Translations under genes and position numbers: made by a program
DNA from: Marinilabiliaceae bacterium JC017
GTDB taxonomy: Bacteria; Bacteroidota; Bacteroidia; Bacteroidales; Marinilabiliaceae
Assembly: GCA_004296775.1 (NCBI GenBank)
Contig: RHGE01000022.1
Span: 1 to 64,000 of the forward strand
Direction of reading: 5' to 3'
Length of the DNA stretch: 64,000 nucleotides
Shown here: positions 58,018 to 64,000 of the stretch, one piece after another
Layout: each line of letters begins with the position of its first letter
Numbering within the stretch: position 1 is the first letter of the stretch
Notes under the pieces: model-generated
What the model saw: only the letters and a program-made list of their open reading frames with translations
What the model was told of the DNA's origin: nothing
Databases searched by the model: none

Positions 58018-58336
58018 GTGTTCTGTTTTTAAATTACCACTTGAACAAAAGGAATTCCTTCTCTCCGATTAAATCCTCATTGATCAATGAAGAATTAAAT
58101 TAGACTAATTCATAATTTCAGGCGATCAATAATGAGTTCTTTTTAAAATGTCATTCGATTCGATTTGCAAATTTAAAACTTTTAACTCCAATTAAATCAA
58201 ATTACTCACACCAAAGATCAAATAAATTTCAATTCAAAGAAAAACTCTATATTTTTTTAACAGATCATCATTTGACTACTTAAAAATTTAACAATTCTGG
58301 TGTTACAATCATACAATGGGCAACAGCTGACAAAAC
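58018..58336 (-). promoter_or_regulatory. lysC leader with promoter-like boxes and three dyads
   Basis: A TAAATTTG box (58175-58168) with TTTG (58201-58198) 22 bases upstream could be the promoter. The resulting leader of about 150 nt holds palindromes AAGGAATTCCTT (58049-58060), TCATTGATCAATGA (58077-58090) and AATTAG-A-CTAATT (58098-58110). No known lysine riboswitch or T-box pattern was recognised. Confidence 0.45.
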
Positions 58337-58366
58337 AAAAAGGCATCCCAACCAGGATGCCTTTTT
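58337..58366 (-). terminator. Intrinsic terminator of manA
   Basis: Perfect stem AAAAAGGCATCC/GGATGCCTTTTT (58337-58348, 58355-58366) with loop CAACCA. On the minus strand it is 19 bases after the manA stop and ends in a T-run. Confidence 0.9.
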
Positions 58367-58385
58367 GCCCGTTTTAGAAAATTAC

Positions 58386-59366
58386 CTATAGATGAACTTC
58401 TAATATTTTTGCGGTCTGAAGAGGATTTAATTTAACAGACTGAATTTCTGCAGGAATTAAAATTGTTTCGCCTTTGCCAACTTTTTCTTTCTTGTTGTCA
58501 TCGTATAAGATCTCAAACTCGCCTTCCATACACATATATATAATAAAGGAATCAAGTTGATAATAATCTTTTTCAATCGGTTGATCAAACGCTAAAACAG
58601 ATGTGTTAAAATAATCACATTTAACTATTTCTTCTGACTTGTTTTGTTCATTTTTATAATCTGTCTTATACCCTTCATAACACTTATAATCGATCGCATC
58701 CAGAGCCAAATCGGTATGTAATTCCCGGGTATTTCCCTTATCATCCTTACGGTCAAAATCATATATCCGGTAAGTAACATCAGAGGTCTGTTGTATCTCC
58801 GCTAATAATATTCCCTTACCAATGGCATGCACACGACCTGCCGGAATGAAAAACACATCACCTGGCTTTACCTCATGGTCACTCAAAATTTCTGAAAGGG
58901 TATTATCTTTCAAATGTTTTAAATACTCCTCTTTGGTTACATCTTTATTAAATCCTGAAATCAACGATGCCCCATCATCAGCCTGCATCACATACCACAT
59001 TTCAGTTTTGCCTGCTGAATCATGACGCTCACGTGCCAATTTATCGTCCGGATGAACCTGAATGGAAAGTACATCGTTAGCATCAATGAACTTAATTAAT
59101 AACGGAAATTCCTCTCCGAACTTTTGAAATACTTTTTCTCCAACCAAATCGCTCATGTAGATTTCCAAAACTTCATTCAGACTATTACCTTTTAAAAATC
59201 CATTGGCAACAACTGACACATCTCCCGGAACACCCGAAAGTTCCCATGATTCTCCAGCATTAGGAAGAGGAGCAAATTCTTTGCACAGATGTGACTTTAA
59301 CTTTTCACCGCCCCAAATTTTATCTTTTAAGATCGGCGTAAATTTTAAGGGATATAGTGTACTCAT
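58386..59366 (-). CDS. manA: Mannose-6-phosphate isomerase, type I
   Basis: 326 residues; zinc enzyme interconverting fructose-6-P and mannose-6-P, feeding GDP-mannose. The cupin metal site: DVLSIQVHPDDKLARERH, GKTEMWYVMQADDGASLISG and PGDVFFIPAGRVHAIGKGIL. Shorter than the E. coli enzyme, as in Bacillus-type ManA. Monocistronic; a TATATTTG box lies at 59389-59382 on the minus strand. Its terminator stands before lysC's leader. Confidence 0.93.
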   Translation of the reverse strand: MSTLYPLKFTPILKDKIWGGEKLKSHLCKEFAPLPNAGESWELSGVPGDVSVVANGFLKGNSLNEVLEIYMSDLVGEKVFQKFGEEFPLLIKFIDANDVLSIQVHPDDKLARERHDSAGKTEMWYVMQADDGASLISGFNKDVTKEEYLKHLKDNTLSEILSDHEVKPGDVFFIPAGRVHAIGKGILLAEIQQTSDVTYRIYDFDRKDDKGNTRELHTDLALDAIDYKCYEGYKTDYKNEQNKSEEIVKCDYFNTSVLAFDQPIEKDYYQLDSFIIYMCMEGEFEILYDDNKKEKVGKGETILIPAEIQSVKLNPLQTAKILEVHL

Positions 59367-59495
59367 AGAATTATTTTTTCACAAATATACTGACAATAGA
59401 ATCAATGGACGATTCCATATATTCAAATCAGGGAGACTCATGTACACAATAACTTTTCCCATTTTCTGCAATTTTCAAATTAACGCCGAGGAACT

Positions 59496-59503
59496 TACCT
59501 TTG
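59496..59503 (+). promoter_or_regulatory. -7 element (TACCTTTG) of engB
   Basis: TACCTTTG, 16 bases before the engB ATG, would give a leader of only about 10 nt. No TTTG is at the expected distance upstream. Confidence 0.35.
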
Positions 59504-59519
59504 CCAAAAATTTAAACTC

Positions 59520-60116
59520 ATGCAAATCAAGCAAGCAAATTTTGTTATCAGCAGCCCAAACGCCAAAGGATGTCCCAAACCAGATTATCCGGAATACGCT
59601 TTTATAGGGCGATCGAATGTTGGTAAATCCTCATTAATAAACATGCTTTGTCAACGTAAAAGCCTCGCCAAAACATCATCAACTCCTGGAAAAACACAGC
59701 TGATAAATCATTTCCTCATTAACGACACATGGTACCTGGTTGATTTACCTGGATATGGATATGCCAAAGTATCAAAAGGATTGCGAGCTGGTTTTAGCAA
59801 AATAATTACAGATTATGTGACAAATCGATCAAATCTAATGTGCCTATTTGTTTTGGTTGATTCGCGTCATCCGGCACAAAAAAAGGATATTGAGTTCATG
59901 CAAATGCTGGGCGAAAAAGGTATCCCGTTTAGTATCATCTTTACCAAGATAGATAAACTCTCCAAATCAGCCTTAGAAAAAAACATAACAAACTATGACC
60001 AAACCCTTTTAGAATCATGGGAAGAACTCCCCCCCAGATTTTATTCCTCAGCAACAAAACAATCAGGACGTGATGAGATATTAAATTACATTGATGACAT
60101 TAATGAAAAATGGTAA
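59520..60116 (+). CDS. yihA: Ribosome biogenesis GTPase EngB/YihA (YsxC)
   Basis: 198 residues, single GTPase domain. G1 [21 protein letters not shown]3 [16 protein letters not shown]4 [10 protein letters not shown] and G5 [12 protein letters not shown]. EngB is needed for 50S maturation and is essential in many bacteria. Start ATG chosen 10 bases after the probable transcript start. It stands alone, upstream of prs by 133 bases. Confidence 0.94.
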   Translation: MQIKQANFVISSPNAKGCPKPDYPEYAFIGRSNVGKSSLINMLCQRKSLAKTSSTPGKTQLINHFLINDTWYLVDLPGYGYAKVSKGLRAGFSKIITDYVTNRSNLMCLFVLVDSRHPAQKKDIEFMQMLGEKGIPFSIIFTKIDKLSKSALEKNITNYDQTLLESWEELPPRFYSSATKQSGRDEILNYIDDINEKW

Positions 60117-60197
60117 GCTTATGCCCCAATTCCTTGAGTTTTTTATTTTTTCAACAAATTTTAAAACAATCTCATGTTAAGGAATTATGAATTTTCT

Positions 60198-60205
60198 TAA
60201 CTTTG
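60198..60205 (+). promoter_or_regulatory. -7 element (TAACTTTG) of prs
   Basis: TAACTTTG fits TAnnTTTG, 44 bases before the prs ATG, with a poor -33 region. Confidence 0.35.
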
Positions 60206-60249
60206 CATCGAAATAATTTTCAATAAAAATCTGAAAAACAATACATTAA

Positions 60250-61188
60250 ATGCCACCCAAAGCACCTATCAAAATTTTTTCGGGAACAGAAACCAGATAT
60301 CTGGCTGATAAAATTAGCTTATGCTCAGGCAGAGACCTGGGGAAAAATAATTGTTTGCGATTTAGCGATGGAGAGTTCGCTACGGCTTTTGAAGAAACAG
60401 TACGTGGCTCACATGTATTTTTGGTTCAATCAACCTTTCCTCCTGCAGACAATTTACTAGAGCTGTTGATGATGATTGATGCAGCCAAAAGAGCGTCGGC
60501 CTACAAAATCGTTGCCGTTATGCCATATTTTGGTTATGCCCGTCAAGACAGAAAAGACCAACCCCGTGTATCGATCGGAGCCAAGTTAGTGGCAGATATG
60601 CTATCAACTGCCGGAGTCGATAGAATTATTACAATGGACCTGCACGCAGATCAGATCCAGGGATTTTTTAATATTCCTGTTGATCATCTTTATGCCTCTT
60701 CTATCTTTATTCCTCACATTCAACAATTGAATCTTGATAACCTGGTTATCGCGTCACCGGATGTGGGTGGAACTAAAAGAGCCAATACTTATGCGAAATT
60801 CCTTAAAACACCAATGGTTATTTGTCACAAACACAGAGCAAAAGCCAATGTAATTGAAGAAATGCGCATTATTGGAGATGTGAAGGATAAAAATGTAATT
60901 ATTCTTGATGACATGGTTGACACTGCAGGGACTTTAACCAAAGCTGCAGATATGATGCTGGATCAAGGAGCAAAAAGTGTTAGAGCATTCACCACACATC
61001 CTGTATTATCAGGACCGGCCTATGAGCGTATCGAGAAATCAGGATTAACCGAATTGTTTGTAACGGATTCAATTCCATTACGTCAACAATCGCCAAAAAT
61101 AAAGGTTCTATCGGTTGCTCAACTCTTCGCTGACACAATTGAAAAAGTTTATAATTATCAATCAATCAGCACACAATTTATTCTATAA
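60250..61188 (+). CDS. prs: Ribose-phosphate pyrophosphokinase
   Basis: 312 residues; makes PRPP from ribose-5-P and ATP for purine, pyrimidine, His, Trp and NAD synthesis. LRFSDGEFATAFEETVRGSH, PPADNLLELLMMIDAAKR, YFGYARQDRKDQPRVSIGAK, MDLHADQIQGFF (catalytic His and metal site) and the PRPP loop VIILDDMVDTAGTLTKAADM are all intact. Class I type. rplY follows after 105 bases, with its own promoter box. Confidence 0.96.
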   Translation: MPPKAPIKIFSGTETRYLADKISLCSGRDLGKNNCLRFSDGEFATAFEETVRGSHVFLVQSTFPPADNLLELLMMIDAAKRASAYKIVAVMPYFGYARQDRKDQPRVSIGAKLVADMLSTAGVDRIITMDLHADQIQGFFNIPVDHLYASSIFIPHIQQLNLDNLVIASPDVGGTKRANTYAKFLKTPMVICHKHRAKANVIEEMRIIGDVKDKNVIILDDMVDTAGTLTKAADMMLDQGAKSVRAFTTHPVLSGPAYERIEKSGLTELFVTDSIPLRQQSPKIKVLSVAQLFADTIEKVYNYQSISTQFIL

Positions 61189-61193
61189 AATTG

Positions 61194-61201
61194 TATCTTT
61201 G
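61194..61201 (+). promoter_or_regulatory. -7 element (TATCTTTG) of rplY
   Basis: TATCTTTG lies 6 bases after the prs stop and gives a leader of about 85 nt before rplY. No clear -33 box. Confidence 0.45.
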
Positions 61202-61221
61202 CAGCCGCAATTTAGGCAGCC

Positions 61222-61250
61222 GTGTGATGGGAAATTAGGCTTCCACGCAC
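61222..61250 (+). promoter_or_regulatory. Stem-loop in the rplY leader
   Basis: GTGTG-A-TGG-G-AA pairs with TT-CCA-CGCAC (10 pairs, two bulges), loop ATTAGGC. A direct repeat GCAGCCG (61201-61207, 61216-61222) precedes it. No T-run follows, so it is not a terminator. It may be an autoregulatory site for L25. Confidence 0.4.
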
Positions 61251-61293
61251 AAAGCGGACTTAATTTTGAGTAGCACATTTTAAATTTAGACAA

Positions 61294-61863
61294 ATGAAAA
61301 CCATTGACATTAAAGGTTTCAAACGCGAGGAAACTGGCAAATCAGCCACTAAACAATTAAGACAAGCTGGTAGCGTTCCATGTGTTCTTTATGGAGGTGA
61401 AGAAGTAGCACACTTTTCTACTCCTCAAAAAGATATGCGTAACCTATTCTACACTCCCAATGTTTACATTGTAAAATTAAACATTGATGGAAAAGAAGTG
61501 AATGCTATCTTACAAGATGTTCAATTTCATCCGGTAACTGACGAAGTGATTCATATTGACTTCCTTCAAATTAAAGATGACAAACCAGTTGTAATTGAAA
61601 TCCCGGTAAAACTTGAAGGATTTGCAGAAGGTGTAAAAGCGGGTGGTAAACTTCAGCTCGAAATGAGAAAGCTGAAAGTGAAAGCATTGGCAAAAGATCT
61701 TCCAGACACACTTAATATCAACATCGATCATTTAGGTCTTGGAAAAGCAACTCAGGTTGGCGAGTTAAACTTCGAAAACCTTGAACTCCTTAATGCAAAG
61801 AACGCTGTTGTTGTGGCTGTGAGGTTGACAAGAGCTGCTCGTGCTGCACAGCAAAAAGCATAA
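61294..61863 (+). CDS. rplY: 50S ribosomal protein L25/general stress protein Ctc
   Basis: 189 residues; the two-domain CTC form. The N-terminal L25 domain (about 1-95) binds 5S rRNA: GFKREETGKSATKQLRQAGS, VPCVLYGG and VNAILQDVQFHPVTDEVIHI DFLQ. The C-terminal TL5/CTC beta domain (about 100-180) contains GFAEGVKAGGKLQLEMRKLK and ends in a basic Ala-rich tail. Linked to stress in Bacillus. Followed by a strong terminator. Confidence 0.95.
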   Translation: MKTIDIKGFKREETGKSATKQLRQAGSVPCVLYGGEEVAHFSTPQKDMRNLFYTPNVYIVKLNIDGKEVNAILQDVQFHPVTDEVIHIDFLQIKDDKPVVIEIPVKLEGFAEGVKAGGKLQLEMRKLKVKALAKDLPDTLNINIDHLGLGKATQVGELNFENLELLNAKNAVVVAVRLTRAARAAQQKA

Positions 61864-61879
61864 AACATTTCACATTTTT

Positions 61880-61913
61880 AAAAACCTCCATATGTTTCGT
61901 ATGGAGGTTTTTT
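61880..61913 (+). terminator. Intrinsic terminator of rplY
   Basis: CCTCCATA (61885-61892) pairs with TATGGAGG (61900-61907), extended by AAAA/TTTT, loop TGTTTCG, ending TTTTTT. It begins 17 bases after the stop codon. Confidence 0.9.
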
Positions 61914-62053
61914 ACATTATACAGCTCCTGTTTCACACAATTTATTGAAAAACGATTCTCCTTTGCCTTAAAAAAAGATATATGAAGGTTTTCTTCAAAA
62001 AGATATTATCATTTCGTTTTAACAAAAAGAGAATCACTTCACCAGAAGAAACT

Positions 62054-62617
62054 ATGAAATACTTAATCGTTGGCTTAGGCAATATTGGAAGCGAATATGC
62101 GCATACACGCCATAATATCGGATTTGATATTCTTGACGAATTAGCCCAACAGGCAAAAATTGAATTTCAGGCAGATAGATATGGTTCAATCGCCACCTAC
62201 AAATTCAAAGGAAGAACATTCATCTTATTAAAGCCAAGCACCTACGTAAACTTAAGTGGAAAAGCTGTAAATTATTGGATGCAAAAAGAAAAAATTACAG
62301 CAGACAAATTATTAGTAATAGTCGACGATCTCGCCCTCCAATTTGGCACTTTAAGACTCAAACCCAAAGGAAGTGACGCGGGTCACAATGGCTTAAAAAA
62401 CATACAAAGTACATTAGGTCACAATAATTATGCCCGATTACGATTCGGAATTGGTGACAATTTTTCTAAAGGCCGCCAGGTAGACTATGTATTAGGCACC
62501 TGGAACCGGGATGAACAACTAATACTTGATGAACGGATAGCGGTTGCCATAGATATCATTAAGAGTTATGGCACTATTGGCGTTACACAAACAATGAACC
62601 AATTCAATAATAAATAA
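62054..62617 (+). CDS. pth: Peptidyl-tRNA hydrolase
   Basis: 187 residues from the ATG at 62054, giving the standard [20 protein letters not shown] start; an ATG at 61982 would add a 24-residue basic leader [13 protein letters not shown]... not seen in the family. Rescues peptidyl-tRNA. [11 protein letters not shown] contains the catalytic His, [13 protein letters not shown] the substrate loop and [25 protein letters not shown] the catalytic Asp. The stop codon is directly followed by the ATG of the Hsp15-like gene. Confidence 0.94.
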   Translation: MKYLIVGLGNIGSEYAHTRHNIGFDILDELAQQAKIEFQADRYGSIATYKFKGRTFILLKPSTYVNLSGKAVNYWMQKEKITADKLLVIVDDLALQFGTLRLKPKGSDAGHNGLKNIQSTLGHNNYARLRFGIGDNFSKGRQVDYVLGTWNRDEQLILDERIAVAIDIIKSYGTIGVTQTMNQFNNK

Positions 62618-63004
62618 ATGTCATCACCTGAGAGCGTAAGAATTGATAAATATTTATGGGCCATCCGCTTGTTTAAAACACGGTCATTGGCAGCAGAAGC
62701 CTGTAAGAAAGGCCGGGTAGCGATAAAAGGACAACCGGCAAAATCTTCCAGAACGGTTAAAATCGGTGATATAATAGATGTTAGAATACCACCCATAACC
62801 CGAAAATTCCATGTTTTAAATTTATCTGAAAAACGGATGGGAGCCAAACTCACCCCTGATTTCATTGAAGAAATTACACCTGATGACCAGATCGAATTGC
62901 TCGAAATGACACGCCTGGCAAATTCCATGGGACGCAGAAGAGGACTAGGACGTCCAACAAAAAAAGACCGTCGTGATCTGGACAAACTGTCAGATGAGAT
63001 ATAG
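62618..63004 (+). CDS. hslR: S4-domain RNA-binding protein, Hsp15-like
   Basis: 128 residues. S4 domain: VRIDKYLWAIRLFKTRSLAA EACKKGRVAIKGQPAKSSRTV, followed by a basic tail with RRRGLGRPTKKDRRDLDKL. Hsp15 binds stalled 50S subunits carrying nascent peptidyl-tRNA, which fits its zero-base distance from pth (both work on blocked translation). The next gene starts 25 bases downstream. Confidence 0.88.
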   Translation: MSSPESVRIDKYLWAIRLFKTRSLAAEACKKGRVAIKGQPAKSSRTVKIGDIIDVRIPPITRKFHVLNLSEKRMGAKLTPDFIEEITPDDQIELLEMTRLANSMGRRRGLGRPTKKDRRDLDKLSDEI

Positions 63005-63029
63005 GAAACTTACATTTAAAAACACAGCA

Positions 63030-63575
63030 ATGATTATAGCACATCAAAAGAAACAGGAGAACATTATTGAATACATATTGTACATGTGGCAAGTTGAAGA
63101 TTTAGCACGAGCACATCATCTTGATATGTCCGAAATTGAAAAACATGTACTCCCCCAATACAAACAACCCGAAGAAACATTACTCAAGATACGCGATTGG
63201 TGGGATAATTTAATCGCCATGTTGATAAATGAAAAGAAAGAAAAATCAGGTCATCTACAGGTGAATATTAATACTCTAAACGACGTACATCAGCTTCACC
63301 TAAAACTCATGAATGCTCCAAACGAAATATCATATAGGCATTTATACAACTCTGTATTAGCAGATATCAAAACTTTTAATGATAAAACCAACCAAACACT
63401 TGGTAATGACATAGAAATTTGCTTAACGGCTATATATAGCACCTTCCTGCTTAAACTTCAAGGAAAAGAAATTTCAAATGAAACCACACAGGCGGTGAAA
63501 GGTTTTAGTAAATTCCTTGCTTTATTAGCTGTAAAATATAAAAAAGATCAAGAAGGCGAATTGGACTTGGATTAA
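63030..63575 (+). CDS. DUF4924-family protein
   Basis: 181 residues from the ATG at 63030 (MIIAHQKKQENIIEYILYMW), the family-typical start; an ATG at 62973 overlaps the upstream gene. All-helical, soluble, no known catalytic motif (QVEDLARAHHLDM, YRHLYNSVLADIKTFND). Known in Bacteroidota but not characterised, to my knowledge. It stands 25 bases behind the Hsp15-like gene and its end overlaps the DCC gene by 4 bases. Confidence 0.82.
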   Translation: MIIAHQKKQENIIEYILYMWQVEDLARAHHLDMSEIEKHVLPQYKQPEETLLKIRDWWDNLIAMLINEKKEKSGHLQVNINTLNDVHQLHLKLMNAPNEISYRHLYNSVLADIKTFNDKTNQTLGNDIEICLTAIYSTFLLKLQGKEISNETTQAVKGFSKFLALLAVKYKKDQEGELDLD

Positions 63576-63973
63576 TAATCCATTGCTGATGGATTGAAGC
63601 AACTATTCTGCTTTCCTAAAATCCAATAACGATTTTTTGCTATAACCCTATACAAGCAATTGATCCAACTCGATGGCAAACAGTGTAAAACACGCCCCAT
63701 AAAACGAAACGATCCATGCATTAATGTCATTATCCGTACAACGGCCTCTCCCCCAAACAGAAACTTATTTTCATAGAGTAAAATGAGTTCCTGAGGACTA
63801 ACGCTATTTTTGTTCTTCGTATTTTTCTCGATAATCAATTGCCCTTTCTCTGACTGAATAGGAAGAAATATAAACGCGTAATCCAAATCCTGCTGCAACA
63901 ACCATCGTATTATACGGTTACATAAAACACAATGACCATCATACAAAACCACAGATTTTCTTCTAACGTCCAT
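63572..63973 (-). CDS. DCC-family thiol-disulfide oxidoreductase
   Basis: 133 residues. VVLYDGHCVLCNRIIRWLLQ carries the DGxCxxC signature (DUF393/DCC) that names the family; GGEAVVRIMTLMHG and a basic middle follow, with PSSWINCLYRVIAKNRY near the end. No signal peptide. Predicted redox role, with no substrate known. It converges with the DUF4924 gene, overlapping at the stop codons. The remaining 27 bases of the window (63974-64000) are not assigned. Confidence 0.85.
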   Translation of the reverse strand: MDVRRKSVVLYDGHCVLCNRIIRWLLQQDLDYAFIFLPIQSEKGQLIIEKNTKNKNSVSPQELILLYENKFLFGGEAVVRIMTLMHGSFRFMGRVLHCLPSSWINCLYRVIAKNRYWILGKQNSCFNPSAMDY

Positions 63974-64000
63974 CTCAATAAATACTCCATTACAAACTGG

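Noticed and set aside
58018-58385. Lysine riboswitch or T-box before lysC
   Set aside because: No match to the L-box core or the T-box bulge sequence could be found by eye; only simple palindromes are present.
61982-62053. Basic leader extension of Pth
   Set aside because: 24 residues ahead of the conserved [10 protein letters not shown] start have no counterpart in the family; the later ATG is preferred, though not proven.

Overview
The window is an AT-rich chromosomal segment of a Bacteroidota bacterium. I infer the Bacteroidales/Marinilabiliales side of the phylum, with genus unknown. Support comes from DUF6089-, DUF4924- and DUF6261-like proteins, TAnnTTTG-type promoter elements in place of sigma70 boxes, Reg_prop propeller signalling, tandem OmpH/Skp genes beside bamA, and zinc-free (Cys-poor) L36 and S14. 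A 2-oxoacid:ferredoxin oxidoreductase next to a citrate synthase suggests ferredoxin-linked, at least partly anaerobic carbon metabolism.

Layout. 1-9330: the tail of an unknown gene, a truncated class III nucleotidyl cyclase, the ABC-F factor EttA with a secreted protein, then a convergent signalling pair (a hybrid histidine kinase with an eroded ATPase domain, and a Reg_prop/SpoIIE phosphatase) and a long non-coding stretch rich in dyads. 9383-12224: citrate synthase and enolase. 12365-30338: one uninterrupted str-S10-spc-alpha supercluster on the minus strand, rpsL to rplQ, carrying fusA, secY, map, infA and rpoA but neither tuf nor rpoBC. 30668-33222: a secreted M28 peptidase and fabD. 33422-37877: a roughly 1000-residue receiver-like/PEP-synthase-like protein, a 463-bp A/B-alternating 20/21-bp tandem array, and a DUF6261-like gene. 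38185-41053: korBA behind a leader hairpin. 41358-51700: a gamma-carbonic anhydrase, then an envelope cluster (murI, three ompH, bamA, uppS, DUF6089, nadK, a small Omp85 protein, a CBS protein). 51869-64000: pdxJ, an esterase, an exonuclease, udk, a Dabb protein, lysA-lysC, manA, engB, prs, rplY, pth, hslR, DUF4924 and a DCC protein.

How the genes work together. Most of the window is growth machinery: ribosome assembly and translation (ribosomal cluster, EttA, EngB, Pth, Hsp15-like, L25), the Sec translocon, outer-membrane assembly (BamA plus Skp-like chaperones, with UppS and MurI for peptidoglycan), and central metabolism (enolase, citrate synthase, KorAB, Prs, LysC/LysA). The accessory content is the signalling pair at 3.4-8.5 kb, the receiver/PEP-binding protein, and the tandem array.

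No tRNA, rRNA, insertion sequence, CRISPR array, phage gene or replication origin was recognised. The most unusual items are the tandem array, the receiver/ATP-grasp protein, the degenerate hybrid kinase, and the leader structures upstream of korA and lysC. All readings are by eye; no alignment or database search was run.
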